In this document: positions 7,532 to 16,145 of the stretch, in pieces
How the letters are laid out: each line of letters starts with the position of its first letter
Position numbering within the stretch: position 1 is the first letter of the stretch
From: G965212005 sp965212005
GTDB lineage: Bacteria > Pseudomonadota > Gammaproteobacteria > Porifericomitales > Porifericomitaceae
Assembly: GCA_965212005.1 (NCBI GenBank)
Contig: OZ243038.1
Span: 2,418,001-2,482,000 of the forward strand
Reading direction: 5' to 3'
Length of the DNA stretch: 64,000 bases
Program-made: the position numbers and the translations under genes
The notes under the pieces: generated by a model
What the model was told of the DNA's origin: nothing
Databases searched by the model: none
The model's input: only the letters and a program-made list of their open reading frames with translations

Positions 7532-7877
7532 CCAGCAAGCCGTTTCCAATGGCACGTGTTCTGTGCCGCGAGCCGTAAAAACTTGCCATCCAGCGCTTCC
7601 CGGTAGATTGAATAGGTGCTAGGTCAGCAATGATTAAAATGCCTGTTTCCAACGCATTACCGGTAACTGTCGGTAACGGCTTGCGCAGCGCGAAGCGTTA
7701 CCTTCACCGTCCTTTCGCTCCCCTGAACTGAGAATGATACGTACCTCAGGCGCGACTCCTTAATGCCCGTGTTCCTGGTAGCGGATTCCTGCCCTTGTCC
7801 GGGGAGGCCATGACCGGGAAGCCGATGTATTGCCATTTCTTACAGTCAACCGTCCCCGATGGAGGAACGGCTGCGTC
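7532..7877. other. Intergenic stretch between tRNA-Arg and tRNA-Ala
   Basis: No gene is supported. Local composition is lower in GC than the flanks, and short repeats of ACCGGTAACTGTCGGTAACGG type occur near 7660-7680. No duplicated tRNA end that would mark an attachment site was found. Confidence 0.45.
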
Positions 7878-7953
7878 TGGTGGAGCCGAGGGGAATCGAA
7901 CCCCTGACCTCAGCAGTGCGATTGCTGCGCTCTGCCAACTGAGCTACGGCCCC
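7878..7953 (-). tRNA. tRNA-Ala(CGC)
   Basis: 76 nt with encoded CCA. Acceptor GGGGCCG/CGGCTCC, D stem GCTC/GAGC, anticodon stem CAGCA/TGCTG with loop ATCGCAC (anticodon CGC), T arm AGGGG-TTCGATT-CCCCT. Confidence 0.95.
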
Positions 7954-7969
7954 TGCGGGGAAAAACGGA

Positions 7970-7998
7970 ATTCTGCCCGGGGCAGGCACCCCGATCAA
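7970..7998 (-). promoter_or_regulatory. Putative sigma-70 promoter of tRNA-Ala
   Basis: On the minus strand TTGATC, 17 bp, CAGAAT, ending 16 bases before the tRNA. Both boxes are near consensus and the spacing is ideal. Confidence 0.4.
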
Positions 7999-8335
7999 CA
8001 GTTTACAGCAATCTTGCGCCGGCTGCGTGTTGCTGGTTCATTCAGTGTTCATCCGGGCTTTCCAGCGATTGCTTCTCGCCTGGCGGCACCAGGCAAGACC
8101 ACCGGTTGCCACCGGTTGATTGGAGCCTGGACCCGAAGGCAAAGGAGCATTTCGTTTAACGGGAGCGCGCCAACTCGCCGCACGGAACAGGCGCGTCACT
8201 GCGAAGTGCAAGAGTATTGGGTATCAGTACAGCAGAAGCGGATCGCCCCGGCGCCCCGGGCCCGGCAAAACTGCCGCAGGAAAGCGGCGTCGCGGCGTTT
8301 GTGATCCCCGGCACTTCATGGTAGTCTGCCGGAGA
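7999..8335. other. Intergenic stretch between tRNA-Ala and tRNA-Leu
   Basis: No gene is supported. A direct repeat CCACCGGTTG x2 lies near 8099-8118. Apparent reading frames have no recognisable product. Confidence 0.45.
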
Positions 8336-8423
8336 TGGTGCCGAGGAGAGGATTTGAACCTCCATGGGGTTGCCCCCACTAGCACCTGAAGCTAGCGCGT
8401 CTACCAGATTTCGCCACCTCGGC
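8336..8423 (-). tRNA. tRNA-Leu(CAG)
   Basis: 88 nt with a long variable arm and encoded CCA. Acceptor GCCGAGG/CCTCGGC, anticodon stem CTAGC/GCTAG with loop TTCAGGT (anticodon CAG), variable arm TGGGGGCAACCCCA, T arm GAGG-TTCAAAT-CCTC. Confidence 0.95.
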
Positions 8424-8666
8424 CTTTTTCCATGTCGGCAATTTTTCAGCCTGAATCCAACTTCAAACACTCTTTGTTTCCTGAACCCAGTCGGTCAGCT
8501 CGGTCAGCCGATCTTGCAAGAGGCGTGATCGCGGCAATCACAAACGGAAATCCTGCACGGTCCGTTAATCCATCAGGTCAGTACAGGCAGTGCAGGTAAG
8601 CGCCCAACTCTTTCGTTCGGGAAGAAGCAAGTCAGCGACCATCCAGTCTAACGACCTCGCTGGCAG

Positions 8667-10856
8667 ATGTCAATGAAACCTAAAACACATGCGCGGGGAG
8701 AGTCCGCGACTGACGGTCCGCAGAGAGTTGAAATACCGGAGCGGGCGAGTATCTCTGCTTACCTGCAGCGCATTGAGCGGCCTTGCCGTCTGGAGGATAT
8801 CTGCCAGGCCCTGCAAGTGCCCGCCCCGGCGGTTGTAGCCCTGGAGCGTCGATTGCGAGCGATGATCCGCGACGGGCAATTGATCTGCAACCGACGCCGG
8901 GAATATGGACTGGTGCAGCAGATGGATCTGATGATCGGGCATGTGATCGGACATCCGGACGGCTATGGCTTTGTGGCGCTCGAAGCCGGCGGGGAAGACT
9001 TGTTCCTGCCGCCCCGGCAGATGCGCTCCGTGCTGCACGGCGACCGAGTCGTAGTGCGTATTGCGCAGTCCAGGCGCAATAACCGGATCCAAGCCTATTT
9101 GGTGGAGGTTCTGGAGCGCGCTCATCAAAGCCTGGTGGGGCAGTATCTCGATGAGGCCGGTGTTGCCGTTGTGGTGCCGACTGATCGCCGCCTGCAGGAT
9201 ATAACAATACCGGGCGGGGAGGGAGGGGCCGCGGTGTCCGGCGACTACGTGAGCCTGGAGATCATCCGTCAACCCCAGGCACATCTGCCTCCTTTGGGCC
9301 GGGTGGTGGAGGTGTTGCGCGGTCGCTCGGATTATGAGCTGGCATTGACGCTGATCGTGCGTTCCCATGAGCTGCCGGAAAAATGGTCCGCGGAACTGCA
9401 GGCAGAGTTGGCGAAGTTGCCTGCCAGTGTGCTGGCCCGGGAGCATGAGCAGCGGGAGGACCTGCGCGACCTGGCCCTGCTGACTATCGACGGGGAGGAT
9501 GCACGCGACTTCGATGACGCCGTCTATTGCGAGCGCGACGGGCGTGGCTGGCGTTTGCTGGTGGCCATTGCCGACGTCTCGCATTACGTGCGTCCCGGCA
9601 CGGCACTTGATCACGAAGCGCGCCGGCGCGGCACTTCAGTTTATTTCCCGCGCTCGGTTATCCCCATGTTGCCGGAGCGGCTCAGCAACGATCTGTGTTC
9701 TTTGCTCCCGCGGCAGGATCGCTTGTGCCTTGCCTGCGAAATGCACGTTGACCAGGACGGTACGCTGCGCAGGAAGCGGTTTTTTTCCGCCCTGATGCGC
9801 TCGGAGGCGCGTCTCAGCTACCGGGAAGTGGCGGCGGTGATGGAGGATGAGGATGCCGGCCTGCGCCAGCGTTACCGCTCCCTGTTGCCTCATCTTTCCA
9901 ATCTCTATGGGCTGTTTCATTGTCTGCACGAGAGTCGTTGCCGGCGGGGTCTCATTGATTTTGACACGCCGGAATACGCCTTTGATTTCAGTGCCGAGGA
10001 TCGGGTATGCGCGGTGCGGTCGCAGCATCGCCGGCAGTCTCATCGCCTGATCGAGGAGTGTATGCTGCTGGCCAACGTGGCGGCCGCCGAACAGCTGCAG
10101 GAAAGTGGCCTGCCGGCCCTGTACCGGGTCCATGACTTCCCTGACGCGGATCGGTTGCAGGAACTGGGGAAATTTCTCGCCCGCCTGGGCCTGAAACTGC
10201 AAAAAGAGCACAAGTCACTGCAAACGGCCGACTATGCGCGTCTGTTGGAGCAGACCCGGCAGCGCGAGGAGCGGCACTTAATCCAGACCATGCTCCTGCG
10301 CAGCATGCCGCTGGCGGTCTATACCGGGGAGAATCGTGGCCATTTCGGCTTGGGCTTCAGTGCCTACACGCACTTTACCTCTCCCATTCGACGCTACCCG
10401 GACCTGTTGGTGCACCGCGCTTTGCGTCATTTGCTCGAAGGGAGCGCCTATTCCTATGATGCCCCCGCCGTGGCCGACCAGGGATCGCACTGTTCCGCCA
10501 CCGAACGCCAGGCCGAGCAAGCGCAGCGCGAGATGAATCGCTGGTGCCTGTGTGATTACCTGTCCGATCGGATCGGAGAGGAGTTTTCCGGCGTGGTCAG
10601 CGGCGTATGCAGCTTTGGCCTGTTTGTAGAATTGAAGGGCGTTGGCATCGACGGGCTCGTGCACGTTACCTCGCTGCCCGGCGACTATTATCACCACGAC
10701 GCAGCGCTACAGAGCCTGCGCGGGCGTCGTGATGGCCGCGTTTTTCAGTTGGCGCAGCATTTGCCCGTGCGCCTGCTGCGCGTGGATATGGAGCAGCGGC
10801 GCATCGATCTGGAGTTGATCCGGGAGCCTGACCCGGGCCGTCGTAGACGCCGTTGA
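8667..10856 (+). CDS. rnr: Ribonuclease R
   Basis: A 3'-5' exoribonuclease of the RNB/RNase II family that degrades structured RNA and works in rRNA and tmRNA-linked quality control. The 729-residue product has a winged-helix start (about 25-85), cold-shock domains with GYGFVALEAGGEDLFLP (about 95-250), the RNB catalytic core with DGEDARDFDDAVYCER (about 275-290, the four metal-binding Asp) and GTSVYFPRSVIPMLPERLSNDLCSL split over about 320-345, and a C-terminal S1 domain (about 630-710). It is somewhat shorter than E. coli RNase R, with a shorter basic tail. Starts at ATG 8667 with an in-frame second ATG two codons on. It stands alone; the rlmB gene often found downstream is absent. Confidence 0.97.
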   Translation: MSMKPKTHARGESATDGPQRVEIPERASISAYLQRIERPCRLEDICQALQVPAPAVVALERRLRAMIRDGQLICNRRREYGLVQQMDLMIGHVIGHPDGYGFVALEAGGEDLFLPPRQMRSVLHGDRVVVRIAQSRRNNRIQAYLVEVLERAHQSLVGQYLDEAGVAVVVPTDRRLQDITIPGGEGGAAVSGDYVSLEIIRQPQAHLPPLGRVVEVLRGRSDYELALTLIVRSHELPEKWSAELQAELAKLPASVLAREHEQREDLRDLALLTIDGEDARDFDDAVYCERDGRGWRLLVAIADVSHYVRPGTALDHEARRRGTSVYFPRSVIPMLPERLSNDLCSLLPRQDRLCLACEMHVDQDGTLRRKRFFSALMRSEARLSYREVAAVMEDEDAGLRQRYRSLLPHLSNLYGLFHCLHESRCRRGLIDFDTPEYAFDFSAEDRVCAVRSQHRRQSHRLIEECMLLANVAAAEQLQESGLPALYRVHDFPDADRLQELGKFLARLGLKLQKEHKSLQTADYARLLEQTRQREERHLIQTMLLRSMPLAVYTGENRGHFGLGFSAYTHFTSPIRRYPDLLVHRALRHLLEGSAYSYDAPAVADQGSHCSATERQAEQAQREMNRWCLCDYLSDRIGEEFSGVVSGVCSFGLFVELKGVGIDGLVHVTSLPGDYYHHDAALQSLRGRRDGRVFQLAQHLPVRLLRVDMEQRRIDLELIREPDPGRRRRR

Positions 10857-11036
10857 GGCGGCAGACAACCCCGTCGCGGTTGCGGCTGGCGGGGTCGTTG
10901 CTGATGAGTCGCCTGGCTCCCGAGATTGACTCTTTTGAGCAGGCGGCTGTTAAGCAAGGCTGGCAGGTTTATACTGTAGCGTAGCGGTCAGCGTGGAATT
11001 TCCTCCTGGTGGCGGCTGGACTGCAAGGGGCACCGC

Positions 11037-11112
11037 GCCGGAGTAGCTCAGTTGGCAGAGCAACGCATTCGTAATGCGTAGGTCGGGGGTTCGAATCCCT
11101 TCTCCGGCACCA
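11037..11112 (+). tRNA. tRNA-Thr(CGT)
   Basis: 76 nt with encoded CCA. Acceptor GCCGGAG/CTCCGGC, anticodon stem ACGCA/TGCGT with loop TTCGTAA (anticodon CGT), T loop TTCGAAT. Confidence 0.95.
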
Positions 11113-11296
11113 GGCATCAATGCACGCGTCCGGTTGCGGGGGGGTCGCGGGAGCCGCTGTTTGTGGACAAGTGCCGGTTGCGGTTCTTTGTTCTTGACGG
11201 ATGTCCCCGATACAGGCAACCTTATTGGCCTGACTTTATTGGGAAACGTCAGGCGTGCCTGACGGGTCTGCATACGCTGAAAGAGAGGTTTTGGAA

Positions 11297-11917
11297 ATGG
11301 CAGCAGAAGGAAGCGCACAGGCCATAGACGTGAAGTGGGCCTGCAAACTGGCACAGAAGTTACAGGCGACCGCACTCTCCCACCTGCACTTCGTTGTTGC
11401 CCGCCTGGCCTGCGGCGCACTCGGTGCCATCTTGCTGCTGTTCGCTCACCCGACGCTCAACATTTTGTCAACGTTGTGGCTGGTGTTGTTTTGGTTTCTC
11501 GATCACGCGCAGAAAGAGTTTGGCATCTTGCAGGATCGACCGGCCGAATTTGAAACTGCGCTGAATCGCTTTGGCGGCATGGCAGTCTGGCCCCTGGCTT
11601 TCTTGTGCCTGGGCATTGGTCAACTCTTGTCTTTCGGCCTGGTGACGCTCTTGCTCGGGTTCATAGCAAGCGCCTGTGCCGCCCTGATCCAGATTTTGCT
11701 CTATGCCCTGCACGAGGACATCAAAAAGAAGGAAAACACGGACAGGCAGATACTGCCCCGTCTGCGCAACTATGACCTGGCAGACTTGTTCTACTTGATG
11801 CCCCTCGTGGCCCTGTTGAACATTTTGGACCTGTTCCTGCTGTTCTCTACCATAGTGCTGCTACTCTTTCTCTCTCTGCTGCTGGTATATGCCTACAAGC
11901 GCCGGGTCTGGTTCTGA
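11297..11917 (+). CDS. Polytopic membrane protein of unknown function
   Basis: About 206 residues with four or more hydrophobic segments (about 45-75, 95-120, 122-150 and a long C-terminal one from about 170). The segment ALFWFLDHAQKEFGILQDRPAEFETALNRFGG lies between the first two spans when read in pieces; no CDP-alcohol or other catalytic signature is evident. The frame stays open back to 11255, but the ATG at 11297 has GAGAGG at suitable distance and starts a sensible protein, so I chose it. Family not recognised; the neighbours, a tRNA and a convergent protease, give no clue. Confidence 0.75.
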   Translation: MAAEGSAQAIDVKWACKLAQKLQATALSHLHFVVARLACGALGAILLLFAHPTLNILSTLWLVLFWFLDHAQKEFGILQDRPAEFETALNRFGGMAVWPLAFLCLGIGQLLSFGLVTLLLGFIASACAALIQILLYALHEDIKKKENTDRQILPRLRNYDLADLFYLMPLVALLNILDLFLLFSTIVLLLFLSLLLVYAYKRRVWF

Positions 11918-12014
11918 GCCGGTTTGGATTTTGGCCCCTGGCGCCTGGCCTGGGCGTTGCCGTCTTGCCGGTGGGACGTCTCGTGCGCGCCTTTCCTGCA
12001 ATCAGCTCCGCGGG

Positions 12015-13268
12015 TTAGCGGACGGTGGCAGGCCGCAGGTGCTGGATGCGCGTCAGTGCCGGCGGATGGGAGTCGTGGAACGCTGAGTACCAGGCATCCG
12101 GCGTCAGCGTATTGGCGTTGTCCCGGTAGAGCTTGATCAGGGCCTGGCACAGTGACTGGACTGGAGCCTGGGACGCGGCAAAGTGATCGGCTTCGAACTC
12201 GTGGCAGCGCGACAGGAAGGAGAAAACGGGCTGCAGAAAAAACAGGAACAGCGGCATGGCGAGCGCGAACAGCGCCAGCGCCTGGTGACTGGAAGGTTGT
12301 TCAACGCCCAGGCCCAGGTAGAACCATGGCCGGTCGATCAGCCAGCCAAGCACGGCCATTCCGACCAGGCTGAGCACGGCGAGAATGAGCAACCGCTGTT
12401 TAATGTGATTGCACTTGAAGTGTCCGAGTTCATGGGCGATCACCGCCTCGATCTCTTCATGTTCCAGCTGCTCAACCAGCGTGTCGAAAAAAACGATGCG
12501 CTTGCTTGAGCCGAGCCCGGTAAAGTAAGCGTTTCCGTGGGTGGATCGGGCCGATCCATCCATCACGTATATGCCCCGGCTGGAAAAGCCGTTGCGGTCC
12601 AGCAGGCGCTCCAGGCGTTGCCGCAGCAGGTCGTCCTGCAGCGGCCGGAACTTGTTGAACAGCGGCGCAATGAAGCTCGGCCAGCACCAGGTCATGAAGA
12701 GGCTAAACAGGATCCAGACCCCCCATACGTGCAGCCACCACCACGGGTTGGAGTCGAGATCCTGCATCAACCATAGTAACAGGGCAAACAGCGGGGTACC
12801 GATGATCACGCCGATGAGCACTTGCTTGGCCAAGTCCCGGCAAAACAGCCCGGCAGAGCTGCGGTTGAAGCCGAAACGCTGTTCCAGGCGAAAGGTTCTG
12901 TACAGCGAGGGCGGCAATGCCAGCAGGGCATACAGCCCCCAGAAAAGAAGCAGAAAGCAGACTCCAGTCTGCAATGGCGGCCATTCCATCCGGCGCAGCC
13001 CCGCGTCCAGTGTTTGCAGCCCGCCGCCCAGCGTGAACAGCAGCAGCAGTCCTCCTGCCCACACCAGTTCGACCAGGTTCAGTTGAGTCTTGGCCCGGGT
13101 GTAATCGGCCGCTTTCTGGTGTGCACGTAGCGGAATGCGTTCATGGAATTCGCCCGGAACCTCGTCCCGATGCCGCTGAATGCAGCGCCGGTGGCGTTGC
13201 GTGAGAAATGCCTGTATGACCAGCTGCAGCGCCAGGGCCGCCAGTATGACCCAACTCCAGGCGTTCAT
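12015..13268 (-). CDS. M48 family (Ste24-like CAAX protease type) integral membrane metallopeptidase
   Basis: 417 residues. Zinc motif HELGH in VIAHELGHFKCNH (about residue 280) with the third ligand at CHEFEADHFAA (about residue 360). Several membrane spans precede and surround the catalytic part, including an N-terminal one (about 5-22). The overall layout with an N-terminal helix-rich half fits the Ste24 peptidase branch rather than HtpX, which is shorter. In bacteria such proteins probably take part in membrane protein turnover, since CAAX prenylation is absent; this role is inferred. It faces the membrane-protein gene convergently and is divergent from orn. Confidence 0.9.
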   Translation of the reverse strand: MNAWSWVILAALALQLVIQAFLTQRHRRCIQRHRDEVPGEFHERIPLRAHQKAADYTRAKTQLNLVELVWAGGLLLLFTLGGGLQTLDAGLRRMEWPPLQTGVCFLLLFWGLYALLALPPSLYRTFRLEQRFGFNRSSAGLFCRDLAKQVLIGVIIGTPLFALLLWLMQDLDSNPWWWLHVWGVWILFSLFMTWCWPSFIAPLFNKFRPLQDDLLRQRLERLLDRNGFSSRGIYVMDGSARSTHGNAYFTGLGSSKRIVFFDTLVEQLEHEEIEAVIAHELGHFKCNHIKQRLLILAVLSLVGMAVLGWLIDRPWFYLGLGVEQPSSHQALALFALAMPLFLFFLQPVFSFLSRCHEFEADHFAASQAPVQSLCQALIKLYRDNANTLTPDAWYSAFHDSHPPALTRIQHLRPATVR

Positions 13269-13379
13269 AGTGCGCTCTGCCCTGGCGTGGTGTAGGCAGT
13301 GGCGGCAATCCGCCGGGCTTGCGGGTTACAATATCCGCGCGCACGCGCGCACTCCAATGGGGACAGAGGATGAATAAGC

Positions 13380-13934
13380 ATGAGTGCTCCTAACGATAAT
13401 CTAATCTGGATCGACTTGGAAATGACCGGACTGCATCCGCAGCGGGATTATATCATTGAGATAGCCACCATAGTGACGGATTCAGAACTGCGGGAATTGG
13501 CGCAGGGTCCGCACTTGGCCCTGTTCCAGCCGGAATCGGTGCTGCGGGGCATGGACGAGTGGAATACCCGCCAGCACAGCCAGTCCGGACTGTGGGACCG
13601 GGTACGGCAGAGCCAGGTGAGCCCGGCGCAGGCCGAGCAGCGCACGCTCGATTTTCTGCGCGATCACGTACCTCCCCAGTGTTCCCCGATGTGCGGTAAC
13701 AGTATCTGCCAGGATCGGCGTTTTTTGTATCGGCTGATGCCGGAGTTGGAGCGCTATTTCCATTACCGCAACCTGGATGTAAGCACGATCAAGGAACTGT
13801 ATCGGCGCTGGGTCGTCGGAGGGCCTGAGTTTGTGAAAGAGTCCTCGCATTTGGCTTTGCAGGATATCCGCGATTCTATCCAGGAGTTACAGTTCTACCG
13901 CGAGCATTTCTTTCTCCCCCGGATCGGTACGTGA
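13380..13934 (+). CDS. orn: Oligoribonuclease
   Basis: DEDDh exonuclease that removes 2-5 nt RNA fragments, essential in many gammaproteobacteria. Seen: WIDLEMTGLHPQRDYIIEIA (Asp, Glu of ExoI), GNSICQDRRFL (ExoII), and HLALQDIRDSI (ExoIII His and Asp). At 184 residues it matches the usual 180-185. Its TGA overlaps the GTG of the next gene, so orn and nnr are likely co-translated. Confidence 0.97.
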   Translation: MSAPNDNLIWIDLEMTGLHPQRDYIIEIATIVTDSELRELAQGPHLALFQPESVLRGMDEWNTRQHSQSGLWDRVRQSQVSPAQAEQRTLDFLRDHVPPQCSPMCGNSICQDRRFLYRLMPELERYFHYRNLDVSTIKELYRRWVVGGPEFVKESSHLALQDIRDSIQELQFYREHFFLPRIGT

Positions 13935-15415
13935 TCCTTACCGGCAGCACTCTGCCGCGGCCCCTGTACAGCGCCGCCCAGTCGCGTCAACTGGACCAGG
14001 TCGCCATTGAGGAATTCGGCGTTTCTGGCCTGTGCCTGATGGAGCGCGCCGGTCGCGCCGCCTACCAGTTGCTGTGGGCCCGCTGGCCGCGGGCGCGGCG
14101 GTTGGTCGTGGTCTGCGGCCGCGGCAACAATGGTGGCGATGGCCTGGTGCTGGCGCGGCTGGCTCACCGGGACGGGTTCCGGGTGCGGGTGCTGCGCCCG
14201 GCGCAGTTTCCTCCCTGTTCGGGCGCTGCCGCGCGCGTGCAGCAACGCCTGCGGCAGGCTGGCCTGGAGCTGGAGGATTTTAGCCCGGAACGGTTTGCCG
14301 ACGCCGAGGTGCTGGTGGATGCGCTGTTGGGCACAGGTCTGGACCGTGCTCCGGAGGGAGCATTGCGTACCGCCATCGATGCACTCAATGCCCAGGCCGC
14401 TCCGGTATTGTCTCTGGATCTGCCGACTGGACTGCACGCCGACACCGGGTGCGTCCTGGGCCGCGCGGTATACGCACAAGCCACGCTGAGTTTTCTCTCT
14501 GTTAAGCAGGGCCAGGTTACCGGGGCCGGTCCGCGCTGCTGCGGGGAGCTGTATTTCTGCGACCTGGGTCTGCCGCCGACACTGTTCCAGCGTCTGCCTG
14601 CGGCAGTGCAGCGCATGGCGTTGCAACACTTGGAATTTTTGCTGCCTCCCCGGCCCCGCGACGCGCACAAGGGGAAATTTGGCCATGTATTGGTCGTGGG
14701 GGCTGATCAGGGCTTTGTCGGCGCCGGCCGGCTGGCGGCCGGCGCGGCGGCGCGCAGCGGCGCCGGACTGGTAAGCCTGGCTACCCGGGCACCTGCCGCG
14801 GCAGCGGCATGCCCGGCGGAGATCATGGTGCACCTGGTTACGCAGGGCCGGGCCCTGGCACCGTTGTTGGCACAGGCTTCCGTGCTCGCGGTGGGACCGG
14901 GGCTGGGCCGTTCGGATTGGGCCTTGGATCTGCTGGGACGGGTGTTAGACAGTCCGTTGCCGCAAGTGCTTGATGCTGACGCGCTCAACTTGCTGGCACT
15001 GGAGCCGCGGCGCACTGAGCACGGTATCCTCAGCCCGCATCCGGGCGAAGCGGCGCGCCTGCTGCAATGCTCCGTCGCTGACGTGCAGGCCGATCGCCTG
15101 TCCGCGGTGCGGGCACTTTGGGAGCGTTACGGGGGCGTGATCGTACTGAAGGGAGCGGGTACCCTGGTATGCGACTCGACCGGGACGGATTTGGCGGACG
15201 CGGGCAATCCCGGCCTGGCGACCGGCGGCATGGGCGATGTGCTGACCGGGGTGATGGCGGGTCTGTGGGCGCAAGGCATGAGCGCGGGCGAGGCCGCCCG
15301 GCTCGGTGTCTGTCTGCATGCCGCCGCCGGCGATGCAGCGGCCGCCCAGGAAGGTGAACGCGGCCTGCAGGCCGCTGATCTGATGCCGTGGCTGCAGCGC
15401 CTGGCGAACCCCTGA
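13931..15415 (+). CDS. nnr: Bifunctional NAD(P)HX epimerase/dehydratase
   Basis: Repairs hydrated NADH and NADPH. The N-terminal YjeF_N epimerase domain spans about residues 10-215 (GRGNNGGDGLVLARLA, DALLGTGLDR). The C-terminal ADP-dependent dehydratase domain spans about 225-490 (HKGKFGHVLVVGA, NPGLATGGMGDVLTGVMAGL, the ribokinase-like nucleotide site). The GTG start overlaps the orn stop, and tsaE follows 180 bases on, the same neighbours as in E. coli (yjeF-tsaE-amidase). The 494-residue length is normal. Confidence 0.96.
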   Translation: MILTGSTLPRPLYSAAQSRQLDQVAIEEFGVSGLCLMERAGRAAYQLLWARWPRARRLVVVCGRGNNGGDGLVLARLAHRDGFRVRVLRPAQFPPCSGAAARVQQRLRQAGLELEDFSPERFADAEVLVDALLGTGLDRAPEGALRTAIDALNAQAAPVLSLDLPTGLHADTGCVLGRAVYAQATLSFLSVKQGQVTGAGPRCCGELYFCDLGLPPTLFQRLPAAVQRMALQHLEFLLPPRPRDAHKGKFGHVLVVGADQGFVGAGRLAAGAAARSGAGLVSLATRAPAAAAACPAEIMVHLVTQGRALAPLLAQASVLAVGPGLGRSDWALDLLGRVLDSPLPQVLDADALNLLALEPRRTEHGILSPHPGEAARLLQCSVADVQADRLSAVRALWERYGGVIVLKGAGTLVCDSTGTDLADAGNPGLATGGMGDVLTGVMAGLWAQGMSAGEAARLGVCLHAAAGDAAAAQEGERGLQAADLMPWLQRLANP

Positions 15416-15595
15416 GGCGCCGCTCGCCCATGGCTCGGGCAAGGGCCCCGGCATCGGAGAGGGAGCGATGCAGCGGCGCGAATCCCCGGTGGCAAAGCGT
15501 GCCGCTGCCCCGGGCCGAGCGGCTGCGGGCGGGGCCGCGATTTAGATGAACGGCGCAGAGCCTTCAGCGCATTGATGCGCGCCTGGTGAGCCCTG

Positions 15596-16114
15596 ATGGT
15601 GGCTGTCGAAATGAATATCGTCGGTGCCGAGGGAATGCAGCCCTTGGGTAGCGCGTTGGCCGCTGCCTGCGCCGCTGGACAGAGCATACATTTGCAGGGC
15701 GCGCTGGGCAGCGGTAAAACCACGCTGGTGCGCGGCATTTTGCATGCCCTGGGATATCGGGACCGGGTCCCGAGCCCCAGCTACGCGCTGATCGAGAGTT
15801 ATCCGTTGTCCCCTTTTCCGGTGCATCACCTGGACCTCTATCGGCTGAGCACGGCTTCTTCCTGCTCGGAATCCGCCCTGCGCCCGGAGCTGGAATGCTT
15901 GGGCATACGCGACTATTTCGACGGCAGCGCTCTTTGTCTGGTGGAATGGCCTGGGCGGGCGGCGGCGCTGTTGCCTGCGCCGGAACTGCAAATCCGGCTG
16001 GAATGGGCCAAATCCGGGCGGGCACGCCGGGTGCGGCTGTCGTCGGTAGCGGAAGGAGGCCAAAAACTATTGGCTTCTGCGGAAAAATTTGCTAGACTAA
16101 ATAATCTCATATAG
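15596..16114 (+). CDS. tsaE: tRNA t6A biosynthesis ATPase TsaE
   Basis: P-loop ATPase that supports TsaB-TsaD in N6-threonylcarbamoyladenosine formation at A37 of ANN-decoding tRNAs. Walker A is GALGSGKTTLVRG (about residue 38), followed by VPSPSYALIESY and HHLDLYRL, and LCLVEWP as the family's conserved WP element. 172 residues is slightly longer than usual. The partner tsaC lies in this same window near 55 kb. The start could also be the Met five residues later. Confidence 0.94.
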   Translation: MVAVEMNIVGAEGMQPLGSALAAACAAGQSIHLQGALGSGKTTLVRGILHALGYRDRVPSPSYALIESYPLSPFPVHHLDLYRLSTASSCSESALRPELECLGIRDYFDGSALCLVEWPGRAAALLPAPELQIRLEWAKSGRARRVRLSSVAEGGQKLLASAEKFARLNNLI

Positions 16115-16145
16115 AGAAGTAATAAAGTTTTACATTAAGGATTAC

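Noticed and set aside
8670..9614. 314-codon minus-strand frame inside rnr
   Set aside because: Shadow of RNase R, whose motifs are unmistakable on the plus strand.
10861..10915. Intrinsic terminator after rnr
   Set aside because: Only a weak CCCCG/CGGGG pairing with a long loop and no T run.
13895..14833. 312-codon minus-strand frame inside nnr
   Set aside because: Shadow of the NAD(P)HX repair gene.
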